64,000 nucleotides of DNA, taken from positions 310,001 to 374,000 of the forward strand of contig JAKOVB010000027.1 in NCBI GenBank assembly GCA_029782295.1, in the 5' to 3' direction. Source of the DNA: Pseudomonadota bacterium. GTDB lineage: Bacteria > Pseudomonadota > Gammaproteobacteria > Burkholderiales > Methylophilaceae. Positions 19,766 to 28,204 of this stretch are shown piece after piece. The stretch's first letter is position 1; every line of letters begins with the position of its first letter. The notes below the pieces were generated by a model, which was given only the letters and a program-made list of their open reading frames with translations, did not search any database and was not told where the DNA came from. The position numbers and the translations under genes are program-made.

Positions 19766-22503
19766 TGACACTCCCGGACAGCCCCGTCGCGCGGCTGAGC
19801 GGCGTTACACATCGCTACGGGCCGGTCATCGCCCTCGACAACGTCAGCCTCGACATCCCCGCCGGTCGCATGGTCGGCTTCATCGGGCCGGACGGGGTCG
19901 GCAAGTCCACCCTGCTGGCCCTGGTATCCGGAGCGCGAGCCATCCAGGCTGGCCACGTGGAAGTGCTGGGTGGCAGCATGGCCCGTCTGCGCCATCGCGA
20001 CGCAGCGTGTCCGCGCATCGCCTACATGCCGCAAGGACTTGGCAAGAACCTCTACGCCACGTTGTCCGTATTCGAGAACGTGGACTTCTTCGGCCGCCTG
20101 TTCGGCCAAACGGACGAGGAGCGTGCCTGGCGCATCCGCGAACTCTTGGCCAGCACTGGTCTGACACCATTCGCCGACCGCCCTGCAGGCAAACTTTCGG
20201 GAGGGATGAAACAGAAGCTGGGACTGTGCTGCGCACTGATCCACGATCCAGAACTGCTGATTCTGGACGAGCCCACTACCGGTGTCGATCCGCTGTCGCG
20301 CCGCCAGTTCTGGGAATTGATCAGCCACATCCGCGCCCGTCGCCCAGGCATGAGCGTGCTAGTGGCGACCGCCTACATGGAGGAAGCCGAAAACTTCGAC
20401 TGGCTGGTGGCAATGGACGACGGCAAGGTGCTCGCCAGTGGAACTCCTGCGCAGATGAAGACGTTCGGCGCTGCGGCCACACTGGAACAGTCCTTCGTCC
20501 ACCTGCTGCCGGAGGACAAGCGCCGGGACCACCAACCTTTGATCATCCCACCCAAGCTGGCGCATGACGGCCCGCCGGCGATCGAGGCGCAGGGGTTGAC
20601 GCGTCGCTTTGGCGATTTCACTGCGGTCGACCACGTCAGCTTTCGTATCGAGCGCGGTGAGATTTTTGGGTTCCTCGGGTCCAACGGCTGCGGCAAGACC
20701 ACCACCATGAAGATGCTCACCGGCCTGCTGCCAGCCTCTGAAGGTGACGCCCGCCTGTTCGGGAGAACAGTGGACGCCAACGACATCGAGACTCGCAAGC
20801 GCGTGGGCTACATGTCGCAGTCGTTCTCGCTGTATGCCGAGTTGTCGGTAAGGCAGAACCTCGACATGCACGCCCGCCTGTTTCACTTGCCTGCGGCCCG
20901 CATTCCAGGCCGCATCGCCGAGATGGTGAGCCGTTTCGACCTGCAGGCATACCTCGACGTGCGTACCGAAAGCCTGCCGCTCGGCATCCGCCAGCGGCTA
21001 TCCTTAGCGGTCGCGGTGATCCATGCGCCGGAAATGCTCATTCTTGACGAGCCGACCTCCGGTGTCGACCCGGTGGCGCGCGATGATTTCTGGCGCCTGC
21101 TGGTAGAACTCTCACGCAACGATGGCGTGACCATCTTCATTTCCACGCACTTCATGAACGAGGCACAGCGTTGCGACCGCATTTCGCTCATGCACGCCGG
21201 CAAGGTGCTGGCGCAGGGCATCCCTGACGAACTGATCCGTGCTCGCAACGCCGAATCGCTGGAACAGGCGTTCATCGCCTACCTGGAAGACAGCCAGGAA
21301 GACCCGGCCCCGCAAGCCACGACTTCCACCTTGATCTCACCCCCCCCGGTGTCTCCGTCCAACGAGCGCCTGTCCATGTTCAACCTCCGACGGTTCTGGG
21401 CTTATGCACGGCGAGAAGCGATGGAAATCTGGCGCGACCCGGTGCGGCTGGCTTTCGCTCTGCTTGGACCTCTCTTGCTGATGATCACCTTCGGCTACGG
21501 CATCTCCTTTGACGTGGAACACCAGTCCTACGCCGTATTCGATCAGGACCAATCCCCGGAAAGCCGCGCTTATCTGGAAAACTACACCGCCTCACGCTAT
21601 TTCCGCGCAACCCCCCCATTGCAGGATCATGCGGAGATGGAACACCGGCTTCGAAGTGGACGGCTGCGCGCAGCCATCGAGATCCCGCCCGATTTCGGCA
21701 GGGATGTCGTCCGCGGACGGCAACCCGAGGTGGCGGTATGGATCGACGGTGCGGCACCCTTCACGGCAGAAACCGTGCGAGGTTATGCAGAGGGCGTGCA
21801 CAACGACTACCTGCAGCGACTGGCGCAACACAAGACGGGGCAACTTGCCTCACCACTGCCGGTGGAGATAGAAACCCGTTTCCGCTACAACCAGGATTTC
21901 CAGAGTGTATACGCCATGGTGCCTGGCGTTCTCATGATCATGCTGGGGCTGATCCCGGGCATGATGACAGCCGTGGGCGTGGTGCGCGAAAAGGAAATGG
22001 GCTCCATCACCAACCTCTACGCCACTCCCGTGACGGGCCTGGAATTCCTGCTCGGCAAGCAACTTCCCTACGTGGGCATCGCCTACCTCAGTTTCCTCAG
22101 CCTACTGGTCCTGGCCTTGCTGATGTTCCAGGTACCGGTCAAGGGCAGTCTGACGGCCCTGTCTGCCGGCGCCTTGCTTTACGTGATCGCCACCACAGGT
22201 TTCGGTCTGCTGATGTCCTCGTTCGTCAAAACCCAGGTGGCCGCCATCTTCGGCACGGCAGTGCTGACCATGTTGCCGGTAATCCAGTTCTCCGGCCTGT
22301 TCACGCCCGTTTCCTCGCTGTCGGGGGGCGCACGGGTGATGGGACTCCTGTTCCCCAGTACCTATTTTCAGCGCATCAGCATCGGCACCTTCACCAAGAA
22401 CCTGGAATTCCAGGACCTGATCCTCAGCTTCGTCGCGCTGGCGGTCATCGTGCTGGCGTACCTGGCGCTAAGCTTGTCGCTGCTTCGGACACAGGAACGC
22501 TGA
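19765..22503 (+). CDS. RbbA-type fused ABC transporter: two ATPase domains plus permease
   Basis: 912 aa. The first ABC domain has Walker [12 protein letters not shown], signature [11 protein letters not shown] and Walker [14 protein letters not shown]. The second (from residue ~275) has [14 protein letters not shown], a less typical signature [12 protein letters not shown], and [13 protein letters not shown]. The C-terminal ~370 residues form an ABC-2 permease with one N-terminal and about five C-terminal membrane helices. The layout and length match RbbA/YhiH, where the HlyD-RbbA-YhhJ trio acts as an exporter; substrate unknown. Translationally coupled to the HlyD gene. Confidence 0.92.
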   Translation: MTLPDSPVARLSGVTHRYGPVIALDNVSLDIPAGRMVGFIGPDGVGKSTLLALVSGARAIQAGHVEVLGGSMARLRHRDAACPRIAYMPQGLGKNLYATLSVFENVDFFGRLFGQTDEERAWRIRELLASTGLTPFADRPAGKLSGGMKQKLGLCCALIHDPELLILDEPTTGVDPLSRRQFWELISHIRARRPGMSVLVATAYMEEAENFDWLVAMDDGKVLASGTPAQMKTFGAAATLEQSFVHLLPEDKRRDHQPLIIPPKLAHDGPPAIEAQGLTRRFGDFTAVDHVSFRIERGEIFGFLGSNGCGKTTTMKMLTGLLPASEGDARLFGRTVDANDIETRKRVGYMSQSFSLYAELSVRQNLDMHARLFHLPAARIPGRIAEMVSRFDLQAYLDVRTESLPLGIRQRLSLAVAVIHAPEMLILDEPTSGVDPVARDDFWRLLVELSRNDGVTIFISTHFMNEAQRCDRISLMHAGKVLAQGIPDELIRARNAESLEQAFIAYLEDSQEDPAPQATTSTLISPPPVSPSNERLSMFNLRRFWAYARREAMEIWRDPVRLAFALLGPLLLMITFGYGISFDVEHQSYAVFDQDQSPESRAYLENYTASRYFRATPPLQDHAEMEHRLRSGRLRAAIEIPPDFGRDVVRGRQPEVAVWIDGAAPFTAETVRGYAEGVHNDYLQRLAQHKTGQLASPLPVEIETRFRYNQDFQSVYAMVPGVLMIMLGLIPGMMTAVGVVREKEMGSITNLYATPVTGLEFLLGKQLPYVGIAYLSFLSLLVLALLMFQVPVKGSLTALSAGALLYVIATTGFGLLMSSFVKTQVAAIFGTAVLTMLPVIQFSGLFTPVSSLSGGARVMGLLFPSTYFQRISIGTFTKNLEFQDLILSFVALAVIVLAYLALSLSLLRTQER

Positions 22504-22504
22504 G

Positions 22505-23626
22505 ATGTTGTCCAATCTGCAGAACATCTACCGCCTGGGCCTCAAGGAACTGATCAGCTTGCGCTATGACGTAGTGCTGGTGGTGCTGATCGTCTACTTC
22601 TTCAGTTATGCAGTGTACGCCCCGTCCAAGGGCACGCAGATGGATCTCATCAACGCCTCGGTGGCAGTCGTGGATGAGGATCATTCACCGCTGTCACGCC
22701 GCATCCACGACGCCCTGCTGCCACCCTATTTCCTGCCGCCCCAGCAGATCGAGGCATCACAGGTCGACGACGCCATGGAGAACGGGCGCTATACCTTCGT
22801 CATCAACATTCCACCTGCCTTCCAGGCCGATCTTGAGCGCGGCCGACATCCCTCCCTGCAGGTCAACGTCGATGCCACGGCCATGGTGCAGGCGGGCAGC
22901 GGTGCGCGCCATCTGCAGAACATCATCTCTCAGGAGGTCAGGGGTTTCCTCAAGACCTCCATTGATCCGCCCGTGAAGCTGGTCACGCGCACCCTGTTCA
23001 ATCCCAACCGAGAATCGTCCTGGTTCGTCTCGGTGATGCAGGTCATCAACAACATTACCCTGCTGGCCATATTCCTGACTGGTGCCGCGCTGATCCGAGA
23101 GCGCGAGCATGGCACCATTGAGCACCTGCTGGTCATGCCCCTCAAACCGGTGGAAATCATGCTGGCCAAGATCTGGGCCAACGGGCTGGTGGTGATCGTC
23201 GCCGCCACCATTTCCCTTCGCCTGATGGTACAGGGTGTGTTGCATGTGCCGATCCACGGCTCCATGCCGCTGTTCATCTCAGGTGTAATGCTCTACCTGT
23301 TCTCGGTTACCTCCCTCGGCATTTTCCTTGCCACACTGGCGCGATCCATGCCTCAGTTCGCCCTGCTGGCGTTTCCCGTGTTCATCGTCATGAACTTGCT
23401 GTCCGGGAGCAACACGCCGTTCGAGAGCATGCCGCCGCTGGTGCAGGACATCATGCGCTTCTCTCCCTCCACCCACTTCGTCAGCTTCGCGCAAGCCATT
23501 CTCTACCGGGGAGCAGGCATCGAAGTAGTATGGAAAGAGTTTTCTGCGACCGCCCTTCTCGGCGTAATTTTTTTCAGCGCCGCACTCATGCGCTTCCGTA
23601 AAACGATTAGTGGATTCCAGATGTAA
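22505..23626 (+). CDS. ABC-2 type permease, YhhJ-like
   Basis: 373 aa. One N-terminal membrane helix (YDVVLVVLIVYFFSYAVYAP) and a large extracytoplasmic segment precede a cluster of about five helices, including NNITLLAIFLTGAALI and FISGVMLYLFSVTSLGIFLA, with the conserved EREHGTIEHLLVMPLKPVEI loop. It starts 1 bp after the RbbA-type gene. The last 118 bp of the gene are duplicated downstream at 25276. It partners with the permease half of the RbbA-type protein. Confidence 0.92.
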   Translation: MLSNLQNIYRLGLKELISLRYDVVLVVLIVYFFSYAVYAPSKGTQMDLINASVAVVDEDHSPLSRRIHDALLPPYFLPPQQIEASQVDDAMENGRYTFVINIPPAFQADLERGRHPSLQVNVDATAMVQAGSGARHLQNIISQEVRGFLKTSIDPPVKLVTRTLFNPNRESSWFVSVMQVINNITLLAIFLTGAALIREREHGTIEHLLVMPLKPVEIMLAKIWANGLVVIVAATISLRLMVQGVLHVPIHGSMPLFISGVMLYLFSVTSLGIFLATLARSMPQFALLAFPVFIVMNLLSGSNTPFESMPPLVQDIMRFSPSTHFVSFAQAILYRGAGIEVVWKEFSATALLGVIFFSAALMRFRKTISGFQM

Positions 23627-23838
23627 GTGCACTCGAATAATCACCCCATCGGCCAGCCTATGCAGGTATGTTGAAGTTCGAAAGTAATCACCGCTATGCG
23701 ATTGACTCGGAGTTGCTCAAGTCCTGAAATAGCCGAACATGCCAAGAGGATGCAAAAATGAATGATGTAATCGTAGTAATCGCTGCCGGATCGATTGGGC
23801 AAGCGATTGCCCGTCGGGTAAGCGCAGGAAAACATGTC
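23509..23838. repeat. Direct repeat, copy 1 (permease 3' end plus downstream)
   Basis: Bases 23509-23704 are identical by eye to 25276-25471 (196 bp). Homology then resumes at 23810-23838 against 25472-25499. The 105 bp missing from copy 2 lie exactly between two copies of GCGATTG (23698-23704 and 23803-23809), the signature of a short-repeat deletion. Copy 1 joins the live permease gene. Confidence 0.9.
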
Positions 23839-23934
23839 GTCCTCGCCGACTTACGAGAAGAGACTGCCAAAGCTGCAGCCAAGATACGGGCGCATACAAC
23901 CTACACGTCTCAGTCAATAGCAAATATTGATTGA
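23758..23934 (+). pseudogene. N-terminal remnant of a short-chain dehydrogenase/reductase
   Basis: 58 codons starting MNDVIVVIAAGSIGQAIARR and continuing GKHVVLADLREETAKAAAKI, then an unrelated tail and stop. This is the first beta-alpha-beta of an SDR Rossmann fold (G-x3-G-x-G region, with the first glycine now Ala). The remaining ~200 residues of an SDR are absent, so it is a truncated fragment. An AAGAGGA-like ribosome-binding site precedes it. Confidence 0.7.
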
Positions 23935-24036
23935 TTACATTGCAATTTGATATATACATTTATACAAATATATTTTGTATAATATAATCGTCGCTCTGCT
24001 GATCAACCAAAAATGCTTTGCTCCTTGAGGTATATC

Positions 24037-24594
24037 ATGAAGAAATACTTGCCAATATTGATTCTAGCGGTAGCAAGCTCCGTCTCAATGGCCGATGGCT
24101 ATCGTTGCCCTCCCACCAATTCTGCTGCCGGGGGGTGGAGTCCAGCAGAATGTCAGCAGACTGACCTTGCAAACAGTCATGTTTCGAGTGGTTATGCATG
24201 CCCAGCAGAAAGTAGCACCGCCGGTGGCTGGGTGCCTATTGAATGCACCTTTGGCAAGAAAGTTTGTGCCGATTGCGGCGTAGTAGAGTCGGTGAATACT
24301 ATCGAAATTGAAGATGCATCAGGGCTAGGTGCAGCCACAGGCGCAGTTGCCGGCGGGCTACTCGGCAACCAGATCGGCAAGGGCAACGGAAAAACGCTGG
24401 CAACCCTATTGGGTGCAGTAGGTGGCGGCGTTGCCGGCCATTATGGCGAAAAGTACCTGCGTAAAAAGACCCGCTGGGATATTGTTGTCCTGATGGAAGA
24501 CGGTACGCATCGTACCGTCAGCTATCAGGCGGCACCGGATTTCAAGGCTGGCGACAAGGTTAAGGTGACCGGCAACAGCCTTTCCAAAAACTAA
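24037..24594 (+). CDS. Secreted glycine-zipper (17-kDa antigen type) protein
   Basis: 185 aa from the ATG at 24037, which has TTGAGG upstream; the frame is open from 24013. The signal peptide MKKYLPILILAVASSVSMA is followed by two repeated Cys-containing motifs (GYRCPPTNSAAGGWSPAEC and GYACPAESSTAGGWVPIEC). A glycine-zipper 2TM segment comes next (GAATGAVAGGLLGNQIGKG and LLGAVGGGVAGHYGEKYL), then a small C-terminal domain. The family localises to the outer membrane; the function is unknown. It sits in a rearranged region and is preceded by very AT-rich DNA. Confidence 0.8.
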   Translation: MKKYLPILILAVASSVSMADGYRCPPTNSAAGGWSPAECQQTDLANSHVSSGYACPAESSTAGGWVPIECTFGKKVCADCGVVESVNTIEIEDASGLGAATGAVAGGLLGNQIGKGNGKTLATLLGAVGGGVAGHYGEKYLRKKTRWDIVVLMEDGTHRTVSYQAAPDFKAGDKVKVTGNSLSKN

Positions 24595-24734
24595 ACTCTC
24601 GAAGACTCCATTCCCTGTTCCTCAATCAGGATAAATTCGCCGTTTCTTGCAATAAAGAGGGGAAACCTTTATTGGCCTAAAAGGCAGCTTATGGTCGCTA
24701 AATCACGCTTGATGCCTCCGCCTACACACCCACA

Positions 24735-24807
24735 AACAAAAAACCGGCTTGCGCCGGTTTTTTGTCATCCGCACTTGCTTTCGCCGCAGTTCAGGCAGGT
24801 CAAGCGC
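24735..24807 (-). pseudogene. Stray copy of the nrdJb 3' end with its terminator
   Basis: Bases 24735-24793 are identical to 29983-30041, which hold the terminator and last codons of nrdJb. Read on the minus strand it encodes LTCLNCGESKCG and a stop, then loses identity upstream (the live gene has a Cys where this reads Arg). Only the zinc-ribbon end is present. The hairpin AAAAAACCGGC-TTGC-GCCGGTTTTTT could still terminate transcription. Confidence 0.75.
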
Positions 24808-24814
24808 GCTGATA

Positions 24815-24830
24815 CTGGGGTCTGGCCCCG
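24815..24830. repeat. REP-like GGGGTCtGGCCCC motif
   Basis: CTGGGGTCTGGCCCCG is a short palindrome of the GGGGTC(A/T)GACCCC type, followed by CATTTATTTC; the same words recur at 25236-25275. Such motifs accompany REP-associated tyrosine transposases, but none is present here. Confidence 0.45.
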
Positions 24831-24956
24831 TTTCTTCCATTTATTTCTTAAGGGATTTACCCTAATAAGCCCTGCATTATCTTTGTTCCCCTTTAGAATG
24901 CCCGTATCTGAATGCAAGCTGCCAGCTCGATTCCTTAACTGCTAAAAGGACACGAC

Positions 24957-25211
24957 ATGGAAATGACCAAGATGAGCGCCGGCAAACTACGCGCCATCGG
25001 CTACGACGCCAAAACCCGCACCCTGCATGTGCAACTGGATGACGGCAGCCTGCTGGAGTACCGAGGAATAGGAGAAGACCTGTGGCGCCGTTTCAAGAGC
25101 TCCGGCGCACAATGGAGTTTTTATCGGGACAATATCGAGGAAGAATTCACACCTAAGCGGGTTTCGGCGAAACCGTCAGGCGGGAAAAATCCTCTGGATG
25201 ATTTGTTTTAA
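24957..25211 (+). CDS. KTSC domain protein
   Basis: 84 aa. The pattern MSAGKLRAIGYDAKTRTLHV, LDDGSLLEYRGIGEDLWRRF and SSGAQWSFYRDNIEEEFTPK matches the KTSC domain, named for the Lys-Thr-Ser-Cys set in lysyl-tRNA synthetase and ribonucleotide reductase contexts. The C-terminal tail ends NPLDDLF. AAAAGGA precedes the ATG. It lies between the nrdJb-end fragment and the second copy of the direct repeat, so it may have moved with them. The molecular role is unknown. Confidence 0.8.
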   Translation: MEMTKMSAGKLRAIGYDAKTRTLHVQLDDGSLLEYRGIGEDLWRRFKSSGAQWSFYRDNIEEEFTPKRVSAKPSGGKNPLDDLF

Positions 25212-25235
25212 TACTTAGAGATCGAAATGGGATCG

Positions 25236-25271
25236 AAATGGGGTCTGACCCATTTATTTCTGACCCCATTT
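25236..25271. repeat. REP-like hairpin
   Basis: AAATGGGGTC (25236-25245) and GACCCCATTT (25262-25271) form a 10-bp stem. The word GACCC(C)ATTTATTT occurs twice in tandem (25247-25259, 25262-25275). The second copy of the 196-bp direct repeat begins directly after it, suggesting that this element marks a rearrangement junction. Confidence 0.6.
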
Positions 25272-25275
25272 ATTT

Positions 25276-25499
25276 GGGAGCAGGCATCGAAGTAGTATGG
25301 AAAGAGTTTTCTGCGACCGCCCTTCTCGGCGTAATTTTTTTCAGCGCCGCACTCATGCGCTTCCGTAAAACGATTAGTGGATTCCAGATGTAAGTGCACT
25401 CGAATAATCACCCCATCGGCCAGCCTATGCAGGTATGTTGAAGTTCGAAAGTAATCACCGCTATGCGATTGCCCGCGGGTGAACGCAGGAAAACATGTC
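25276..25499. repeat. Direct repeat, copy 2 (internally deleted)
   Basis: Carries the last ~118 bp of the YhhJ-like permease gene and its downstream DNA without the rest of the gene, then a 28-bp piece of the SDR remnant with one deletion and two or three substitutions. It is therefore non-coding debris. It abuts the REP-like hairpin on its left. Confidence 0.9.
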
Positions 25500-25510
25500 C
25501 ATAGAGTTTG

Positions 25511-25599
25511 ATGTCTGCTATCGGCCAGTTTCGGACATTCAACTGCCTAGATTGGCTTCCTTAAAGCTGCTGTTGGTCGTAGGCGGCTGTGCAGACATT
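25511..25599. mobile_element. MITE-like element, left copy flanking the kdpDE-kup operon
   Basis: About 89 bp bounded by ATGTCTGC (25511-25518) and GCAGACATT (25591-25599). Its inner end CGGCTGTGCAGACATTGCAG (25584-25603) is a perfect inverted match to 29826-29845 on the other side of the operon. The interior is only loosely similar. No coding capacity. Confidence 0.6.
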
Positions 25600-25634
25600 G
25601 CAGACATCGCTTTTGCTGTCAGCATCCAGGTACG

Positions 25635-27509
25635 CTACAAAACCACCTGAGAACCTAGTTCGACCACACGATTCGGTGGCAGCCTGAAATAGGTGGCTGC
25701 ACTTCCCGCATTACGGAACATCGCCACAAATAGCTTCTCGCGCCAGAACGCCATCTCAGATCCGATCTTGGGAATGAGTGTTTCACGACCAAGGAAGAAT
25801 GATGTATCCATCAGGTCAAGACTGAGATTCTGCGCAGCACAGAGTTCTAGCGCCTTGGGAAGATCGGGTTGATCCATGAATCCGAATTTCACTTTGACAG
25901 GATAGAACCGATCGTCCAACTTCTCCACAACAACCCTTTGAGTAGTTTCGACGTGAGGGATATCTAGCGTTTCGACCGTAAGGATCACAACCCTTTCATG
26001 TAGGGTCTTGTAATGCTTCAAGCTATGTAGCAGGGCGTGGGGCGTCATGTCTGCATTGGGTGTCATGAAGATGGCCGTGCCGGGAATCGATGCAACGCTC
26101 GACTGATTCATGTTCTCTACGAAGGTACTCACAGACATCGCCTCGGCCGAAAGGCGCGAATAGAGCAATTTGCGACCTTTCTTCCACGTTGTCATCAACA
26201 AGAATATGCTGATCCCAAGCAACAACGGGAACCATCCCCCTTCGTGAATCTTGACGGCGTTGGCGGCGAAATAAACCAGATCAACGGCGAGGAATCCGCC
26301 AGCGACGAGCAGGCTGAATGGCAGACTCCACTTCCAGACGCTCCTGACAACGATAAATGCAAGAATAGTGGTAATCACCATCGTTCCCGTTACGGCGATG
26401 CCGTAGGCGGCGGCCAGATTAGACGACGACCCAAAGCCGACAACCAGCAAAGCGACGGCGATCATCAGCCCCCAATTGATACCAGGAAGGTAAATCTGGC
26501 CAATTTCCTCACGCGATGTATGCTGCACCGCCATACGAGGAGAATAGCCCAACTGGATGGCCTGCTGGGTGATCGAATATGTGCCGGAAATCACCGCCTG
26601 TGAAGCGATGATGGTTGCCACGGTGGCCAGTCCCACCATCGGCAAGAGCATCCATTCGGGTGCAAGGTGGTAGAAGGGGTTGGCGATGGCCTCCGGATTC
26701 TTTAGCAGCAGTGCTCCTTGCCCGTAATAATTCAACACCAGCGCAGGCAGCACCAATCCGAACCAGGCCAATTGTACGGGTTTTCGTCCGAAGTGGCCCA
26801 TGTCTGCATAGAGTGCCTCCCCTCCGGTCAGTGCCAATACAGCAGCCCCCAGCGAGAAGAACCCCAGCATCGGATCAGTCAGAAAGTAGTGAAAGGCATG
26901 TGCTGGATTCAATGCGGCCAGAACCTGAGGATTATGTGTAATGCTGATCGCGCCCAGAACGCCGAGCGTGGCAAACCACAGTACCATGATCGGCCCGAAC
27001 AGGACCCCAATTTTTGTGGTTCCGTGTTTTTGTACGATGAACAACCCGGCAAGAACGGCCAACGAAATTGGAAGAATGTAAGGCTTGAATGCAGGCGTGG
27101 CGATTTCTAGTCCCTCAACAGCAGAGAGAACCGAAATGGCTGGAGTAATGACACTATCCCCATAAAACAGCGCCGCCCCGAATAAACCGAGCAGCATTAA
27201 CCCGCCGGAATAAGGTTTGTTTACTGCACCACGAAGCACCAGTGCCATCAGCGCCATGATGCCGCCTTCTCCCCGATTGTCTGCACGCATGATAAACACG
27301 ACATATTTCAATGCAACAACGATGATCAGTGACCAGAATACGACGGAGAGAATTCCCAGGATATGCTCTGGCGTGATTGGTACTGCATGATGCGCCCCAG
27401 CGAACACTTCTTTCATGGTGTATAGCGGGCTGGTGCCGATATCGCCGTAAACCACCCCTAAAGCAGCCAGCGCAAGAGCAGATGTTTTGGTGTTTTTGTT
27501 GTCTGACAT
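25635..27509 (-). CDS. kup: Low-affinity K+ uptake protein Kup
   Basis: 624 aa, full length for Kup/Trk-D. The N-terminus ALAALGVVYGDIGTSPLYTM is diagnostic. About twelve membrane helices fill residues ~10-445, and a C-terminal cytoplasmic region follows. Kup is a proton-coupled K+ importer. Its start is 8 bp after the kdpE stop, so the operon is kdpD-kdpE-kup. That is unusual, since KdpDE normally controls kdpFABC, which is absent here. The operon is bounded by inverted MITE-like elements. Confidence 0.96.
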   Translation of the reverse strand: MSDNKNTKTSALALAALGVVYGDIGTSPLYTMKEVFAGAHHAVPITPEHILGILSVVFWSLIIVVALKYVVFIMRADNRGEGGIMALMALVLRGAVNKPYSGGLMLLGLFGAALFYGDSVITPAISVLSAVEGLEIATPAFKPYILPISLAVLAGLFIVQKHGTTKIGVLFGPIMVLWFATLGVLGAISITHNPQVLAALNPAHAFHYFLTDPMLGFFSLGAAVLALTGGEALYADMGHFGRKPVQLAWFGLVLPALVLNYYGQGALLLKNPEAIANPFYHLAPEWMLLPMVGLATVATIIASQAVISGTYSITQQAIQLGYSPRMAVQHTSREEIGQIYLPGINWGLMIAVALLVVGFGSSSNLAAAYGIAVTGTMVITTILAFIVVRSVWKWSLPFSLLVAGGFLAVDLVYFAANAVKIHEGGWFPLLLGISIFLLMTTWKKGRKLLYSRLSAEAMSVSTFVENMNQSSVASIPGTAIFMTPNADMTPHALLHSLKHYKTLHERVVILTVETLDIPHVETTQRVVVEKLDDRFYPVKVKFGFMDQPDLPKALELCAAQNLSLDLMDTSFFLGRETLIPKIGSEMAFWREKLFVAMFRNAGSAATYFRLPPNRVVELGSQVVL

Positions 27510-27517
27510 ATGGGTTC

Positions 27518-28204
27518 CTATGGTTCAAAGCGGTAGCCCACCCCAATTTCGGTTAGCAGGTGCGAGGGTTGAGCAGGATCGATTTCAAGTTTCTGGCGCA
27601 AATGGCTCATATAAATGCGCAGGTAATGGCTGCTTTCTGTGTGGTTTGGACCCCACACCTCCTGCATCAGGCGGCGCTGGCTCATGATCTTGCTGGGGTT
27701 GGAGAGCAAGGTCACCAAAAGGCGATATTCAATCGGGGTGAGATGTACGACCTGTCCAGCACGGTTGACAGTATGTTGGGAGAAATCAACTTCGACATCC
27801 CCAAACGTGACCTTCGGCGAGATGTCTGCCGCCTGCAATCTGCGCCGGGTAACCGCACGCACCCTGGCCAGCAATTCTCCGATGCCAAAAGGTTTGGTTA
27901 GGTAATCGTCTGCACCTGCATCCAATGCCACGATCTTTTCCGGCTCGTCCGTTCTCGCAGACAGTATTAAGACCGGAACTGCAGACCAGTTGCGAAACTC
28001 CTTGATGACCTCGACCCCATCCATGTCTGGCAAGCCAAGGTCGACAATCAGCAAATCGGGTTTGCGTGATCCTGCTTCAATCAGTCCCCGCTTACCGTTC
28101 TCCGCCTCAAATACTGCCCAGCCCTCATCCTGCAAAGCCTCGCAGACGAAGCGCCGGATTTGCGGTTCGTCTTCGATCAGGATGACATTCCCTCTGTGGC
28201 TCAT
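27518..28204 (-). CDS. kdpE: KdpE-type response regulator
   Basis: 228 aa. The receiver domain has acidic residues in ILIEDEPQIRRFV and the phospho-acceptor in LLIVDLGLPDMDGVEV (Asp about residue 54), plus SART and KPFGIGELLAR. The OmpR-type winged helix follows (LTPIEYRLLVTLLSN, SHYLRIYMSHLRQKLE). It overlaps the sensor-kinase stop by 4 bp (ATGA). By family it would respond to K+ limitation, and here the likely target is kup in the same operon, which is inference. Confidence 0.93.
   Translation of the reverse strand: MSHRGNVILIEDEPQIRRFVCEALQDEGWAVFEAENGKRGLIEAGSRKPDLLIVDLGLPDMDGVEVIKEFRNWSAVPVLILSARTDEPEKIVALDAGADDYLTKPFGIGELLARVRAVTRRRLQAADISPKVTFGDVEVDFSQHTVNRAGQVVHLTPIEYRLLVTLLSNPSKIMSQRRLMQEVWGPNHTESSHYLRIYMSHLRQKLEIDPAQPSHLLTEIGVGYRFEP

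Noticed and set aside
24691-24945. Plus-strand 84-codon frame across the nrdJb-tail copy
   Set aside because: It reads through a terminator hairpin and the antisense of a known gene end; not a gene.
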